Shown: positions 1 to 12,191, counted from the stretch's first letter. The stretch: 64,000 nucleotides of DNA from Catenovulum sediminis (GCF_007289895.1 NZ_CP041660.1:2666001-2730000); one strand, 5' to 3'. Program-made: numbers and translations. The notes: generated from the letters alone by a model not told the origin.

Positions 1-1
1 C

Positions 2-1897
2 CAAACTCAAAAGTCGTCCGACACGTTAACGCCGCTTACCAAGCCTGCATCAACTGCTGCGGCACAAACCGCAACTCAAGCGTCCGAACAAATGGCGAGC
101 CACACGGGTGTTGCGCCGGCTGAAGAACCTGCTTTGCATGACGCTAGCGATATGGACGATGTTGTCGAGACGGAAACTCGTAAAGAGCCGGTTCTTGGCG
201 ACTTGGCTGAGGTTGACGATGATGACATGCAAACCATGTTACCTTTGGGGGAGAACTGCGACGTCGAACCTGAAAAAATGGCCAAAAAATCAGCACCCAA
301 CAAAGCTCATATTCGTGTTTCATCATCGCAAACTCAATTCAGTGAGTTTTTAGCTCAGCAAGAAGCAGCCGATGCTGAAAAAGCCTCGGTAGAGATGACG
401 CCATTACCTTCGTTTGAATTATTAGACAGGCCAGATAAAAAAGAGAATCCGATCACTCAGGAAGAAATGGATCAGGTTGCCGCCTTGGTTGAAGCAAAAT
501 TGGCTGATTTTGGCGTAGATGCAAAAGTTGTTGGTATGTATCCTGGGCCAGTCATTACCCGCTTGGAGCTCGATTTAGCACCGGGTGTAAAAGTATCTAA
601 AATCACTAACTTATCGAAAGATATTGCACGTTCTTTATCTGCTGTCAGTGTGCGGGTAGTAGAGGTGATACCGGGAAAATCTTTTGTTGGTTTGGAGCTG
701 CCGAATAAACACCGTGAAGTCGTTAAATTAAGTGAGGTGATTTCGGGCAGTGAGTTCGCAGATGCTAAATCTCCATTGACTATGGTGTTAGGTCAAGATA
801 TCGCCGGTAAGCCTGTGGTGGTCGATCTGGCCCGTATGCCACACTTACTCGTTGCCGGTACGACGGGGTCTGGTAAATCAGTTGGTGTTAATGTCATGAT
901 TCTGAGCCTGTTGTATAAATCAACGCCAGAAGAAGTCCGTTTAATCATGATTGACCCTAAAATGTTAGAGCTTTCGGTGTATGAGGGGATACCTCACTTA
1001 TTGTGTGAAGTGGTAACCGATATGAAAGAGGCCTCCAATGCACTGCGTTGGTGTGTTGGAGAGATGGAACGACGCTACAAATTGATGTCTGCTATGGGGG
1101 TGCGTAATGTCAAAGGCTTTAATACAAAAGTCAGTGAGGCGATTGAACGCGGAGAACCTTTAAAAGACCCACTGTGGAAACCCGGAGACAGCATGGATGA
1201 AGAAGCACCTGAATTAGAAAAGCTGCCCAGTATTGTTGTTGTGATAGACGAATTCGCCGACATGATGATGATTGTCGGTAAAAAAGTCGAAGAGCTGATT
1301 GCACGTATTGCGCAAAAAGCCCGAGCGGCCGGCATTCACTTAATTTTAGCCACTCAGCGCCCTTCAGTTGATGTTATTACCGGTTTGATTAAAGCGAATA
1401 TTCCAACGCGTATCGCTTTTCAGGTTTCCTCTAAAATTGACTCTCGTACTATTTTAGATCAACAAGGCGCTGAGACCTTATTGGGGATGGGTGATATGTT
1501 ATACTTGCCCGCCGGTAAAGGGGTGCCGACACGCGTACATGGGGCCTTTGTTGACGATCATGAAGTACATGCGGTTGTTGCCGATTGGCAAGCAAGAGGC
1601 ACACCGGTTTATATTGATGACATATTAAATGGTGATAGCTCTGAAGATGTTTTATTGCCAGGCGAGCAAGCTGAAGCCGCTGCAGATGAAGAATCTGATG
1701 CACTGTATGATGAAGCGGTCGCATTTGTGACAGAAACACGTAAAGTTTCAGTGTCCAGCGTTCAGCGCAAATTTAGAATTGGTTATAACCGAGCGGCACG
1801 CATTGTGGAACAAATGGAAGCAACGGGTGTCGTATCTAGCGCAGGTCACAACGGTGCCCGCGAAGTATTGGCCCCACCTCCACCTAGAATGGATTAA
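2..1897 (+). CDS. ftsK: DNA translocase FtsK, C-terminal part (5' end outside window)
   Basis: Septal DNA translocase that pumps chromosome termini through the closing septum and activates XerCD at dif. The reading frame is open from base 2, so only the linker, motor and gamma regions (about 631 residues) are present; the membrane domain lies upstream of the window. The Walker A motif GTTGSGKS is encoded at 857-880 and a Walker B-like stretch ending in IDEFAD follows near 1245. The C-terminal winged-helix gamma domain ([17 protein letters not shown]) lies near 1750-1810. The start of the linker is acidic and Ala/Gln rich, typical of FtsK linkers. lolA follows 2 bases after the stop, the usual gammaproteobacterial order. 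Confidence 0.97.
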   Translation, partial: QTQKSSDTLTPLTKPASTAAAQTATQASEQMASHTGVAPAEEPALHDASDMDDVVETETRKEPVLGDLAEVDDDDMQTMLPLGENCDVEPEKMAKKSAPNKAHIRVSSSQTQFSEFLAQQEAADAEKASVEMTPLPSFELLDRPDKKENPITQEEMDQVAALVEAKLADFGVDAKVVGMYPGPVITRLELDLAPGVKVSKITNLSKDIARSLSAVSVRVVEVIPGKSFVGLELPNKHREVVKLSEVISGSEFADAKSPLTMVLGQDIAGKPVVVDLARMPHLLVAGTTGSGKSVGVNVMILSLLYKSTPEEVRLIMIDPKMLELSVYEGIPHLLCEVVTDMKEASNALRWCVGEMERRYKLMSAMGVRNVKGFNTKVSEAIERGEPLKDPLWKPGDSMDEEAPELEKLPSIVVVIDEFADMMMIVGKKVEELIARIAQKARAAGIHLILATQRPSVDVITGLIKANIPTRIAFQVSSKIDSRTILDQQGAETLLGMGDMLYLPAGKGVPTRVHGAFVDDHEVHAVVADWQARGTPVYIDDILNGDSSEDVLLPGEQAEAAADEESDALYDEAVAFVTETRKVSVSSVQRKFRIGYNRAARIVEQMEATGVVSSAGHNGAREVLAPPPPRMD

Positions 1898-1899
1898 GT

Positions 1900-2526
1900 A
1901 TGAAAAAAATTGTAAGTAGTTTAGTTTTATTAATTTTGTCGTTCGCTGTATCAGCTGAACAAACAGTCAGTCAGCAATTAAAAGAAAAATTATCCGAAAT
2001 AGCCGGTTTTAGTGCGCAATTTAAGCAAAAAGTATTAGACAGTAAAAAACAAGTTGTACAATTGTCAGAGGGCAATATAGAACTCATTCAACCCAATAAA
2101 TTTCGCTGGGAAACACTGCCACCCAACGATAGTTTATTGATGTCAGATGGCGTCAGTGTCTGGTTTTATGACCCGTTTGTTGAGCAAGCTACTGTGTATA
2201 ATTTTGCCGATACGGTTAATTCAAATCCAATATTATTGTTATTGCAGCCTGATGCCTCTGCTTGGCAGGAATATATTATTGAAAAACCATCGGCTTCTGT
2301 ATTTAAAGTAACCTCAAAATCGCAGCGTAATCAAATAGAGTATATTGAGATTTCGTTTACTCAGGATAATGCGGTTGAATGGTTAACGATTAAAGACAGA
2401 CAGCAACAAACCAGTCACTATCAATTTTTTCAGTTTAAGCAAACTCAGTTATCTGATTTCGGTAAAGAGTATTTTGTCTTTAAATTACCTGAAGGTGCCG
2501 ATTTAGATGATCAGCGTCAACAATAA
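1900..2526 (+). CDS. lolA: Outer-membrane lipoprotein chaperone LolA
   Basis: Periplasmic carrier that takes lipoproteins from the LolCDE transporter to LolB at the outer membrane. The 208-residue product starts with a classical signal peptide (Lys-Lys then a hydrophobic stretch, likely cut after SFAVSA). The mature part has the LolA signature around residues 60-75 ([15 protein letters not shown]). Length matches the family. It lies between ftsK and rarA, as in Escherichia coli; its stop TAA shares one base with the rarA start, suggesting translational coupling. Confidence 0.95.
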   Translation: MKKIVSSLVLLILSFAVSAEQTVSQQLKEKLSEIAGFSAQFKQKVLDSKKQVVQLSEGNIELIQPNKFRWETLPPNDSLLMSDGVSVWFYDPFVEQATVYNFADTVNSNPILLLLQPDASAWQEYIIEKPSASVFKVTSKSQRNQIEYIEISFTQDNAVEWLTIKDRQQQTSHYQFFQFKQTQLSDFGKEYFVFKLPEGADLDDQRQQ

Positions 2527-3846
2527 TGTTGTTTGAAAGCGCTCATAAACCTTTGGCCGCGCGTATGCGGCCCAGCAAATTAGAAGATTATATTGGCCAG
2601 CAACATATCTTAGCTGCAGGCAAGCCTTTGTATCGGACTATTAAATCGGGGAATGTGCACTCTTTGATTTTATGGGGTCCTCCCGGTACAGGTAAAACCA
2701 CCTTAGCCGAATTAATCGCCCAATATGCAAATGCACATATCGAACGTCTTTCCGCTGTGAATTCTGGTGTTAAGGACATTCGTTTAGCAATCGAAAACGC
2801 GCAACAGATTGCACAACAGGGCGGTCAAAAAACCGTTTTGTTTGTAGATGAGGTGCACAGGTTTAACAAATCACAACAAGATGCGTTTTTACCCTTTATC
2901 GAGGATGGCACGGTTATTTTTGTTGGTGCAACCACTGAAAACCCAGGGTTTGAGTTAAATCGCGCATTATTATCCCGGGCACGGGTCTATTTATTACAAA
3001 AACATGAAAAACAAGATTTAAAGAAACTGCTCAGGTTAGTCAAAGAACGACCGGATTTAAGTGGTGAAAGTGCCAAGATTGTTTTGACTGAACAACAAGC
3101 TGATTTGTTAATAGATCAAGCCGGCGGCGATGCCAGACAGTTATTAAACTTAATTGAAGTTTTAACCGATATGGTCGAGCTTGATGCGCAAAAGCAAGCC
3201 CGAGTGAGCAACGAACATATTCAAACTTTAGTACAACATCGCATTGTTGCCGGTGATAAAGGCGGCGACTTGTTTTATGACATGATCTCGGCATTTCACA
3301 AATCAGTTAGAGGATCAGATCCAGACGCTGCTTTATATTGGTACGCAAGAATGCTCAAAGCAGGCGTTGATCCTTTATATGTTGCACGCCGGTTGTTGGC
3401 AATTGCATCGGAAGACATTGGCAATGCTGATCCCAGAGCAATGCAATTAGCATTAAATGCTTGGGATTGTTATCATCGGGTTGGCCCAGCCGAAGGCGAG
3501 CGGGCTATCGCGCAAGCTTGTGTTTATCTTGCCTGCGCCGCTAAAAGCAATGCGGTTTATAGTGCTTTTAAAGCTGCTTTGAAAGATGCCGCAGAACAAC
3601 CCAGTTATGACGTGCCATATCACCTTCGTAACGCGCCAACTCAGGTTAATAAAAACTTGGGACATGGCGCTGAATATCGTTATGCGCATAATGAAGCTAA
3701 TGCGTATGCCGCGGGAGAGTGTTATTTTCCACCTGAGTTACAGGGTCGTCAGTATTATTACCCTGAAAACCGAGGTTTGGAAAGTAAAATAGCGCAAAAG
3801 TTGGATTATCTTAAACACCAAGATTTAATGAGTGACAAAAAACGAT

Positions 3847-3854
<8 letters not shown>
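2526..3854 (+). CDS. rarA: Replication-associated recombination protein RarA (MgsA), AAA+ ATPase
   Basis: Clamp-loader-like AAA+ ATPase acting at stalled replication forks. The 442-residue product has Walker A GPPGTGKT at residues 51-58, Walker [11 protein letters not shown] just after residue 100, a sensor region [10 protein letters not shown], and the C-terminal tetramerisation region of the family ([20 protein letters not shown]). The ATG overlaps the lolA stop by one base. The 3' end overlaps the downstream crcB start by a few bases. Full length; no anomaly seen. Confidence 0.96.
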
Positions 3855-5548
<1,694 letters not shown>

Positions 5549-5582
5549 ATGTCAGCTAAAAAACATTAAGGGCGAGTTAAAG

Positions 5583-5732
5583 ATGACAGGCAAGAAAAAA
5601 ACGGCAACACCGACGCCGGTAAAAATGTTTTTAAAGACTGTATATTGGCTATTAATTATTGCGATTTTTGGCTCAGTACTTGTGTTAGCGTATGACGCTT
5701 ACTTAACCTACAGTAATGCAAGCAAAGGTTAA
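5583..5732 (+). CDS. Small single-pass membrane protein, unknown function
   Basis: A 49-residue frame starts at ATG 5583, 34 bases after the serS stop. The N-terminus is basic and Thr/Pro rich (MTGKKKTATPTPVK), followed by one hydrophobic helix (about residues 18-40, VYWLLIIAIFGSVLVLAY) and a short polar tail. It runs on the serS strand with no terminator between them, so co-transcription is likely. I do not recognise the family. The sharp basic-hydrophobic-polar layout argues that it is real. Confidence 0.55.
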   Translation: MTGKKKTATPTPVKMFLKTVYWLLIIAIFGSVLVLAYDAYLTYSNASKG

Positions 5733-5736
5733 AAGG

Positions 5737-6072
5737 TTAAATACATTTAGCGGGTTTAGGTAAACCTGCTATCTTGGTTGCCTGTTTGGCTGGACCCTTG
5801 GGGAATAGTTTGTACAAGTATGGGCTATTCCCTTTTTCTTTACCTAGTTTTTGACCAATCGCTTTGACTAAAATTCGAATTGCCGGGCTAGTTTTGAACT
5901 CCAAATAGAAGTTTCTAACAAAGTTAATCACTTCCCAATGCGCTTCTGTGAGCACTATATTTTCTTGTTTCGCCATATATTCAGCAATTTCTTGATCCCA
6001 ATCTTGCACATTTGCTAGATAACCATGTTTATCTACTGGGATTTGTTTATTTTTGATTTCAATTGTTTGCAT
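5737..6072 (-). CDS. tusE: Sulfurtransferase TusE (DsrC family)
   Basis: Last carrier of the Tus sulfur relay: it accepts persulfide from TusBCD and passes it to MnmA for 2-thiouridine at tRNA wobble position 34. The 111-residue product shows the DsrC fold pattern (N-terminal [10 protein letters not shown], central [15 protein letters not shown]-terminal GLPKPAKCI) with the essential penultimate Cys. It is the last gene of a minus-strand cluster yccA-tusD-tusC-tusB-tusE, and converges with the small gene after serS with only 4 bases between them. Confidence 0.95.
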   Translation of the reverse strand: MQTIEIKNKQIPVDKHGYLANVQDWDQEIAEYMAKQENIVLTEAHWEVINFVRNFYLEFKTSPAIRILVKAIGQKLGKEKGNSPYLYKLFPKGPAKQATKIAGLPKPAKCI

Positions 6073-6100
6073 TTTTATATCGTCAGTTGGCCAGATCGTC

Positions 6101-6376
6101 TTAAAAAGGAATAATGCACTTTCTACTGAGTTTTAGCTCAACCCATTCAGATTGAGATATTTGATTTATGTTGCCTGGTATTTTTTGAATACCTCTGGCT
6201 GATGCGTCCGTTGCATGGATGTACACATGGCTCAGCTCAGCTAAAGCTTCAAATTTAAGTATATTGTAACAACCCTCTAGAGCAAGCAATATGTCCAAAC
6301 CTTGTTCAGCTTGCACTGTAAGGAGCTCGAATTCTGCTTGTGAAATGAGTCTATTGATTAAGATTAAACTAGGCAT
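6101..6376 (-). CDS. tusB: Sulfur relay protein TusB (DsrH family)
   Basis: Subunit of the TusBCD heterohexamer that moves sulfur from TusA to TusE. The 91-residue product has the short DsrH-like alpha/beta pattern, starting [12 protein letters not shown] and ending in the W-x-E-L-K-L-S-R region near the C-terminus. The sequence is poorly conserved, so the call leans on position between tusC and tusE and on length. It starts 9 bases after the tusC stop. Confidence 0.87.
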   Translation of the reverse strand: MPSLILINRLISQAEFELLTVQAEQGLDILLALEGCYNILKFEALAELSHVYIHATDASARGIQKIPGNINQISQSEWVELKLSRKCIIPF

Positions 6377-6385
6377 AACATTGGC

Positions 6386-6766
6386 TCAAAATTTTAAAAT
6401 GACGTTGTAATTGGCTAATTGCAATAACCATTCACTTTTTGTTAAGGCTTGTGTTTCGATAAGAAGATCATTTTCATTTAAATGCAAATCAGCCAAGGAC
6501 TGCTGTTCAATAAATACATCCTCAATATCGTACAGGTCTAATGCTTTGAATCCGTCGGTATAGTTTTTCAATTTTAGCAATTCTGCGTTTTGCGATTTGA
6601 GTAGTTGTAAAAGGCCACTCCCGCTGAAAAATAATGCGACAGCTTGTTCAAAAGTTGCCAAGGTTAAAGCGAGCTCAAGCGCTTCTTGTCCTTTAGCATT
6701 TTCAAATGGTGCGCTGGTGATAATAATTGCATGTGACGTATTATCCGATGTGTTAACGGGATTCAA
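6386..6766 (-). CDS. tusC: Sulfur relay protein TusC (DsrF family)
   Basis: Second subunit of TusBCD. The 126-residue product has the DsrE/F-like start (SHAIIITSAPFENAKGQEALELALTLA split over residues 11-37) in which the GQEALELAL helix is typical of TusC. It overlaps tusD by 4 bases and precedes tusB, so all three subunits are probably translated from one message. Confidence 0.9.
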   Translation of the reverse strand: MNPVNTSDNTSHAIIITSAPFENAKGQEALELALTLATFEQAVALFFSGSGLLQLLKSQNAELLKLKNYTDGFKALDLYDIEDVFIEQQSLADLHLNENDLLIETQALTKSEWLLQLANYNVILKF

Positions 6767-7146
6767 AACTGTAATACCTTATCTGCTTGTGCTTGAAGTT
6801 CAACATATTCAGCTAAACCACCTAGCCGAAATGGGGTCGCTAAGTTATAACTGGATTTACCATGATAATTAGCTTCATCTAAATTTAATACACCACGTCT
6901 TTGTGCCGCAGCAGAGCAAATAATTAACTCTATTTTGTATTGTTCGGCTAATGTTTGCCATGCTTGGCACAAATCAAATTCGTCAGTGGGTGGGGATCTC
7001 AGTTCGTTGGCGATATAGACCCCATCGGAGTAAAAAAACACAGCGGGTAACTGATGTTTTTGACACGCTTGTTTTGCAAATTGAAAAGCAGAAAGCGCGC
7101 TTTGTTGTTCGGGTGAACTGGTCACAAATAATAAAAATCTAGCCAT
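6763..7146 (-). CDS. tusD: Sulfurtransferase TusD (DsrE family)
   Basis: Catalytic subunit of TusBCD; its Cys carries the persulfide. The 127-residue product has the DsrE N-terminus (FLLFVTSSPEQQSALSAFQFA) and the active-site Cys within LIICSAAAQRRGV. The end of the frame overlaps tusC by 4 bases. A strong terminator separates it from yccA upstream, so the tus genes probably have their own promoter in the short gap near 7150. Confidence 0.93.
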   Translation of the reverse strand: MARFLLFVTSSPEQQSALSAFQFAKQACQKHQLPAVFFYSDGVYIANELRSPPTDEFDLCQAWQTLAEQYKIELIICSAAAQRRGVLNLDEANYHGKSSYNLATPFRLGGLAEYVELQAQADKVLQF

Positions 7147-7168
7147 AGTTTAAGATATCACATACAAA

Positions 7169-7190
7169 AAAGGCCTCATCAGAGGCCTTT
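7169..7190 (-). terminator. Rho-independent terminator of yccA
   Basis: A 9-bp perfect stem AAAGGCCTC / GAGGCCTTT with a 4-base loop. Read on the minus strand it is followed by a run of T (bases 7170 down to 7165). It lies just after the yccA stop and before tusD. Confidence 0.88.
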
Positions 7191-7212
7191 AGTATAACAG
7201 CTTGCAGGAGGA

Positions 7213-7881
7213 TTAATCATCTCCGCCAGCAAATGACATTAAGATATGTAACAAGCTAACAAAAATATTGTAGATAGAAACGTATAAAGTGACAGTTGCA
7301 AGAATATAATTTGTTTCACCGCCACGCACAATTTCACTGGTTTGCATCAATATTGCGCCGGATGAAAATAAGATAAACATGGCACTGATAGCCAAAGCAA
7401 TCGCCGGCATTTGTAAAAACAAGTTAGCAATAACGGCGACAATTAACACGACAAAACCAGCCATCATCATACCACCCAAAAATGACATGTCTTTCTTGGT
7501 GGTTAAAACGTAAGCAGATAGTGCAAAGAAAGTTAATGCCGTACCGCCTAACGCCAATACGATTAAATCAGAAGCACCTGCACTGACGACCATAGACAGA
7601 ATTGGGCCTAAGGTGTATCCCATAAAGCCAGTTAAAGCAAAAACGCTTAATAAGCCTGCTGAGGAGTTTGCAGTTTTATGAACCAAAAACAACAAGCCAT
7701 AAAAGCCAACTAGAATGACTAAAAAGTGTGGGCGGGGTAATCCCATCGCACCGGTTACGGCTGCCACAATAGCACTAAATGCTAAAGTTAATGCCAATAG
7801 AGAGTAGGTATTACGTAATACCTTATTCGTTTCGATGACCGAAGTACTGCTGTGTTCAGCATAAGTAGTCCGATTTTCCAT
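7213..7881 (-). CDS. yccA: Bax inhibitor-1/YccA family inner-membrane protein
   Basis: Seven-helix membrane protein of the BI-1 family; in E. coli YccA is a substrate and modulator of the FtsH protease. The 222-residue product has a polar N-terminus (MENRTTYAEHSSTSVIETNKVLRNTYSLL) followed by closely spaced helices and the family motif near GYTLGPILSMV. It ends in the typical LLHILMSFAGGDD. The neighbouring tus genes match E. coli, where yccA is beside tusE. Confidence 0.93.
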   Translation of the reverse strand: MENRTTYAEHSSTSVIETNKVLRNTYSLLALTLAFSAIVAAVTGAMGLPRPHFLVILVGFYGLLFLVHKTANSSAGLLSVFALTGFMGYTLGPILSMVVSAGASDLIVLALGGTALTFFALSAYVLTTKKDMSFLGGMMMAGFVVLIVAVIANLFLQMPAIALAISAMFILFSSGAILMQTSEIVRGGETNYILATVTLYVSIYNIFVSLLHILMSFAGGDD

Positions 7882-8131
7882 AATGCACCTCTTTGCTTAA
7901 ATAATTTAATTCAGTTACTTAGAATGTAATTGAGATATTTGGTTCGCTTTATAGTACAGAATATTGTTATTCAGTCCATAATTTTCAAGCTGATTAACGC
8001 TAATATTTGTTTATGACAAGGGGTCATTGTAAAGATGAGCCCTAAAATAGCATGAAGCTGTTGAATAATTGTTCGTTTAGAGCATTATCTGAGCGAACAG
8101 TAAAAAAATCAAAAAAATATCGTATTTATGC
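7882..8131. other. Intergenic region between yccA and tRNA-Ser
   Basis: Non-coding AT-rich DNA carrying the minus-strand promoter region of yccA. I see no further gene, clear operator or repeat in it. Confidence 0.6.
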
Positions 8132-8160
8132 TTTACAAGTCCCTCATAAGTACTTAATAT
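8132..8160 (+). promoter_or_regulatory. Sigma-70 promoter of tRNA-Ser with GC-rich discriminator
   Basis: TTTACA at 8132-8137 and TAATAT at 8155-8160 with 17 bp spacing. The bases right after (GCGCGCC) form a GC-rich discriminator, the hallmark of stringently controlled stable-RNA promoters. Confidence 0.75.
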
Positions 8161-8196
8161 GCGCGCCGTTCCCAAGGGAACAGCAAGCAACAAAGC

Positions 8197-8287
8197 GGTG
8201 AGGTGGCTGAGTGGTTTAAAGCACCGGTCTTGAAAACCGGCGTACGTTAATAGCGTACCCAGGGTTCAAATCCCTGCCTCACCGCCA
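8197..8287 (+). tRNA. tRNA-Ser (anticodon TGA)
   Basis: 91 nt including encoded CCA. The acceptor stem GGTGAGG pairs with CCTCACC. The anticodon stem-loop is ACCGGTCTTGAAAACCGG, giving anticodon TGA. There is a long variable arm (CGTACG...CGTAC) as expected for serine tRNA, and a T arm with GGTTCAAATCC. Confidence 0.97.
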
Positions 8288-8517
8288 CTTCTTTCCCAGC
8301 TCGACTCATATTCAATAACTTTCCATTATTAAAGCCATATTGGCTAGCTATCTATATTTTTAGTAAGCTGAATCTTTTATTTTTTCTAATTCTTTACTTT
8401 TCCTAATCTTTTTATAACAATCAGATATGTAGCATTTGCTATACCAGTTATTTTATTTGTGTCCATTAAGTGCATTGAATAACGTATGAAGATAAGCCAA
8501 TTATTACGGAGTCCGAA

Positions 8518-9162
8518 TTGATTAATATACTACTGGTTGATGACCATGAACTCGTTCGCACAGGGATCAGTCGTATTCTAAATGAAATTCGCGGCATTAA
8601 AGTTGTAGGAGAAGCGCAAACTGGCGAAGAAGCTGTTCAGTTTTGCCGCAAGAATAACCCAGATGTTGTATTGATGGACATGAATATGCCAGGTATTGGT
8701 GGTATGGAAGCAACAAAAAAAATTGTACGCTATTGTCCAGATACTAAAGTCATATTTTTAACGGTGCATACTGAAAACCCGTTGCCATATAAAGTAATGC
8801 AAATCGGCGCGTCTGGTTATTTAACAAAAGGTGCAGCGCCGGATGAAATGATTAAGGCGATCCGCCAAGTGCATTCAGGGCAAAGGTATATTGCACCCGA
8901 TATAGCTCAGCAAATTGCGTTGTCTCAAGTTGGTGGCCAACAAGAGAATCCATTTGATATATTGTCAGAGCGTGAACTGCAGATCATGATGATGATAACC
9001 CGGGGTCAAAAAGTTCAGGATATTTCAGAGCAGCTTAATTTAAGTTCTAAAACTGTGAATAGTTATCGCTATCGTATGTTTGAAAAACTGAATATTGGTG
9101 GCGATGTTGAACTGACACACTTAGCAATAAAGTATCGGATGTTGGATACCAAAGACCTTTAA
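8518..9162 (+). CDS. uvrY: Response regulator UvrY/GacA (NarL/FixJ type)
   Basis: Output regulator of the BarA/GacS system, which drives the Csr small RNAs. The 214-residue product has a receiver with acidic pair LVDDHE, phosphoacceptor Asp in [13 protein letters not shown], Thr in FLTVHTE and Lys in LTKGA. A LuxR-type helix-turn-helix is at the C-terminus ([22 protein letters not shown]). The start is TTG 8518, because [12 protein letters not shown] matches the family N-terminus and ACGGAG lies 6 bases upstream. It precedes uvrC as in E. coli. Confidence 0.95.
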   Translation: MINILLVDDHELVRTGISRILNEIRGIKVVGEAQTGEEAVQFCRKNNPDVVLMDMNMPGIGGMEATKKIVRYCPDTKVIFLTVHTENPLPYKVMQIGASGYLTKGAAPDEMIKAIRQVHSGQRYIAPDIAQQIALSQVGGQQENPFDILSERELQIMMMITRGQKVQDISEQLNLSSKTVNSYRYRMFEKLNIGGDVELTHLAIKYRMLDTKDL

Positions 9163-9191
9163 AATTTCGTACCATACGACTACTCAATTGT

Positions 9192-11042
9192 TTGTTTGTG
9201 GTCGTTGATTTGTTAGATACACAGTTTGATTATAAAAGCTTTTTAAAAAATTTAACTCACCAGCCAGGTGTCTATCGTATGTATAGCGTGGCAGGTGAGG
9301 TTATTTATGTCGGCAAAGCAAAAGATCTGAAAAAACGTGTCACCTCGTATTTCAGAGCAAATCAAACTAGCCAGAAAACTCTAGCGCTGGTGCGCCAAAT
9401 CCATCGTATTGAAGTTACAGTGACCCACACTGAAACAGAAGCTTTAATTCTGGAAAACAATTTAATTAAACAATACATGCCTAAGTACAATGTGTTGTTA
9501 CGTGATGATAAAAGTTATCCCTACATCTTATTGACCAATCATCCCCACCCAAGATTAGCTTTTCATCGTGGGCCTAGAAAAGTGGCTGGTAGTTATTTTG
9601 GACCTTACCCCTCAGGCGGCGCAGTGCGTGAAAGCTTGCGTATATTGCAAAAACTATTTCCGGTTAGACAGTGTGAAGACTCCTATTATCAAGCGCGTAG
9701 CAGACCCTGTTTGCAATACCAGCTCAAACGATGTTCAGCACCTTGCGTAGAAGGATATGTCAGTGACGAAGATTACAATCAACAGGTTCAGCTGGTTAAG
9801 CTTTTTTTGCAAGGGCGTAATCAAGAAGTCGTTGATCAACTCGTTGATAAAATGGAGCAGGCGAGTCAATGTCTTGATTTTGAGCTTGCTGCTTTGTATC
9901 GCGATCAATTGTCCGCATTGCGTCAGATACGTGAGCAACAATCTGTCAGTGGTGAACATGATTCACTGGATGTGATCGGTTTTGCATATCTGCATGGTGT
10001 AGCTTGTGTGCATTTGTTGGTTGTGCGAGATGGTAAAGTTTTGGGCAGTAAAAGTTACTACCCAAAAATGCCCAAAAACGCTGAACCGGAAGAGGTGTTG
10101 ATCGCGTTTGTTGCTCAGTATTACTTGAATCAGCAAAGTGACAGGCAGCCAGCAAAAGAAATTGTACTGCCTTTTAAATTTGCAGAGCAGCAGGGGATGC
10201 AGGATGCTGTCAGCGAAATTTATCAAAGTCGAGTACAATTTCATGTTCCGCAACGGGGCGAAAAAATGCGTTATTTAAAGCTAGCGCTAACGAATGCAGA
10301 AAATGCAGTAACGACTCGATTAACCGAAGCGATGTCGGTACAGCGCCGCTTTGAAGCTTTAGATGAGGTTTTAGAGTTAGCAGAGCCAATCCAGCGCATG
10401 GAGTGTTTTGATATTAGTCATACAATGGGACAGCAAACGGTTGCATCATGTGTTGTTTTTAATCGACAAGGTCCGCTTAAGACCGATTATCGGAAATACA
10501 ATATTAGCGGAATAAATCCTGGTGATGATTATGCAGCAATGGCGCAAGTCTTAGCACGCCGCTACAAAGCGCCGCAACCTGAAGATAAAATTCCGGATAT
10601 CATATTTATCGATGGTGGTAAGGGACAGCTGGCTCAGGCTGAAGCGCATTTTGCCAATTGGCAGCAAAAAATGCCGCTGTTAATTGGTATTGCGAAAGGA
10701 ACCAGCCGCAAACCCGGGTTGGAAACATTGATTATGGCGGGTAGTCACCAAATTATTCATTTAGAGTCTCATTCACCGGCGCTACATTTGATTCAGCACA
10801 TTCGTGATGAATCACATCGTTTTGCTATCACGGGACACAGAGCCAGACGACAAAAAGTTAAAAATACTTCTTCTTTAGAAGGGATTGCGGGGGTTGGTCC
10901 CAAAAAACGACAGGCATTATTAAAATATTTAGGTGGTATGCAAGAGCTAAAAAATGCGACTATAGAACAAATTGCAAAAGTTCCCGGGATCAGTCATGAA
11001 CTGGCAGAAAGCGTTTTTTATCACTTACATGACAAACCTTAG
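9192..11042 (+). CDS. uvrC: Excinuclease ABC subunit C (UvrC)
   Basis: Dual-incision nuclease of nucleotide-excision repair. Up to 616 residues: an N-terminal GIY-YIG domain ([25 protein letters not shown]), a UvrB-binding UVR segment (about residues 205-240), the RNase H-like 5' nuclease domain ([11 protein letters not shown] and [11 protein letters not shown]) and C-terminal helix-hairpin-helix motifs ([21 protein letters not shown]). The start is uncertain: TTG 9192, GTG 9198 and TTG 9210 are in frame, and none has a strong ribosome-binding site. TTG 9210 gives the most family-like N-terminus ([13 protein letters not shown]). Confidence 0.97.
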   Translation: MFVVVDLLDTQFDYKSFLKNLTHQPGVYRMYSVAGEVIYVGKAKDLKKRVTSYFRANQTSQKTLALVRQIHRIEVTVTHTETEALILENNLIKQYMPKYNVLLRDDKSYPYILLTNHPHPRLAFHRGPRKVAGSYFGPYPSGGAVRESLRILQKLFPVRQCEDSYYQARSRPCLQYQLKRCSAPCVEGYVSDEDYNQQVQLVKLFLQGRNQEVVDQLVDKMEQASQCLDFELAALYRDQLSALRQIREQQSVSGEHDSLDVIGFAYLHGVACVHLLVVRDGKVLGSKSYYPKMPKNAEPEEVLIAFVAQYYLNQQSDRQPAKEIVLPFKFAEQQGMQDAVSEIYQSRVQFHVPQRGEKMRYLKLALTNAENAVTTRLTEAMSVQRRFEALDEVLELAEPIQRMECFDISHTMGQQTVASCVVFNRQGPLKTDYRKYNISGINPGDDYAAMAQVLARRYKAPQPEDKIPDIIFIDGGKGQLAQAEAHFANWQQKMPLLIGIAKGTSRKPGLETLIMAGSHQIIHLESHSPALHLIQHIRDESHRFAITGHRARRQKVKNTSSLEGIAGVGPKKRQALLKYLGGMQELKNATIEQIAKVPGISHELAESVFYHLHDKP

Positions 11043-11088
11043 TAAATAGTGCGACAATAGTGCGAGTTTAAGTATTTAAGTAAATAGA

Positions 11089-11637
11089 ATGTGGAATATA
11101 CCTAATATTCTGACTGTGTTCAGAATTGTATTAATACCCTTTTTTGTGTTGTGTTTTTATTTGCCGGTAGTTTGGGGCCATTATTTGGCTGCGTTACTGT
11201 TTGCAATTGCGGGGGTGACCGACTGGTTGGATGGCTATCTTGCGAGACGCTGGCAACAATCTACGCCTTTTGGTGCGTTTTTAGATCCCGTTGCGGACAA
11301 ACTGATGGTTGCAACTGCTTTGGGCTTGATTGTTGAGCATTATAGTGTTTTTTGGATTACGTTACCTGCAGTTGTGATGGTCTGTCGAGAAATACTGATT
11401 TCTGCACTGCGAGAGTGGATGGCTGAGTTGGGGCAAAGGGCTGCAGTAAAAGTATCAGGGATTGGGAAGCTTAAAACTTTAGCGCAGATGGTTGCGCTTG
11501 TTGGTTTGTTGGTGCAACCCACTGGCGTTTTGTTTATTGCATCGATTTTATTGTTATATGTAGCGGTCGTTTTAACGTTTTGGTCGATGTTAATTTATCT
11601 TAAAGCGGCCTGGCCAAGCCTAACAAAAGTTGATTAG
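11089..11637 (+). CDS. pgsA: CDP-diacylglycerol-glycerol-3-phosphate phosphatidyltransferase
   Basis: Integral membrane enzyme making phosphatidylglycerol phosphate, the precursor of phosphatidylglycerol and cardiolipin. The 182-residue product contains the CDP-alcohol phosphotransferase motif: D-G-x2-A-R in [10 protein letters not shown] followed by G-x3-D-x3-D in [11 protein letters not shown]. The N-terminus [13 protein letters not shown] is typical. It follows uvrC and precedes the tRNA cluster exactly as in E. coli (uvrC-pgsA-glyW-cysT-leuZ). Confidence 0.97.
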   Translation: MWNIPNILTVFRIVLIPFFVLCFYLPVVWGHYLAALLFAIAGVTDWLDGYLARRWQQSTPFGAFLDPVADKLMVATALGLIVEHYSVFWITLPAVVMVCREILISALREWMAELGQRAAVKVSGIGKLKTLAQMVALVGLLVQPTGVLFIASILLLYVAVVLTFWSMLIYLKAAWPSLTKVD

Positions 11638-11720
11638 TGTTTGGGGATGGTATTTTGTGCTGTAAAAACCGCCCATTCGTCTGTTTATTGAGCGGTTAGA
11701 AAAAAGATTAAAATAAATAG

Positions 11721-11748
11721 TTGACTCGCCCCGTATAGTTTGTAAAAT
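11721..11748 (+). promoter_or_regulatory. Promoter of the six-tRNA operon
   Basis: TTGACT at 11721-11726 and TAAAAT at 11743-11748, spacing 16 bp, followed by GCGCC. The strong -35 and GC-rich discriminator suit a stringently controlled stable-RNA operon beginning at tRNA-Gly 11800. Confidence 0.8.
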
Positions 11749-11799
11749 GCGCCTCGTTTTCGGGAGTTATGAAAAGAAACTTTCATAAATCTTCAGAGT

Positions 11800-11875
11800 G
11801 CGGCTGTAGCTCAGTTGGTAGAGCACAACCTTGCCAAGGTTGGGGTCACGAGTTCGAGTCTCGTTAGCCGCTCCA
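11800..11875 (+). tRNA. tRNA-Gly (anticodon GCC), copy 1
   Basis: 76 nt with encoded CCA. Acceptor GCGGCTG pairs with TAGCCGC; the anticodon loop CTTGCCAAG gives GCC. First gene of the tRNA operon; identical to the copies at 12093 and 12192. Confidence 0.97.
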
Positions 11876-11890
11876 AATTCTGATTAAAGC

Positions 11891-11964
11891 GGCGGGTTGG
11901 CAGAGTGGCCATGCAGCGGATTGCAAATCCGTCTACCTCGGTTCGACTCCGGGACCCGCCTCCA
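11891..11964 (+). tRNA. tRNA-Cys (anticodon GCA)
   Basis: 74 nt with encoded CCA. Acceptor GGCGGGT pairs with ACCCGCC; the anticodon arm CGGATTGCAAATCCG gives GCA. Single copy in the operon. Confidence 0.97.
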
Positions 11965-11989
11965 TAACTGAAAACATAGAAAAGTGTCT

Positions 11990-12076
11990 GCCCGGGTGGT
12001 GGAATTGGTAGACACAAGGGATTTAAAATCCCTCGCTGGTAACAGCGTGCCGGTTCAAGTCCGGCCCCGGGCACCA
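11990..12076 (+). tRNA. tRNA-Leu (anticodon TAA), copy 1
   Basis: 87 nt with encoded CCA and a long variable arm (CGCTGGTAACAGCG). Anticodon arm GGGATTTAAAATCCC gives TAA. Identical to the copy at 12306. Confidence 0.97.
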
Positions 12077-12092
12077 ATTTTTCATTTGATAT

Positions 12093-12168
12093 GCGGCTGT
12101 AGCTCAGTTGGTAGAGCACAACCTTGCCAAGGTTGGGGTCACGAGTTCGAGTCTCGTTAGCCGCTCCA
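12093..12168 (+). tRNA. tRNA-Gly (anticodon GCC), copy 2
   Basis: 76 nt, base-for-base identical to the copy at 11800, with different flanking spacer. Probably a recent tandem duplication inside the operon. Confidence 0.97.
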
Positions 12169-12191
12169 AATTATTTAAGCATTCTCCTTTC

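Noticed and set aside
11668-11700. Possible terminator AACCGC...GCGGTT after pgsA
   Set aside because: The loop is 19 bases and no T run follows on the plus strand; no minus-strand gene needs it.
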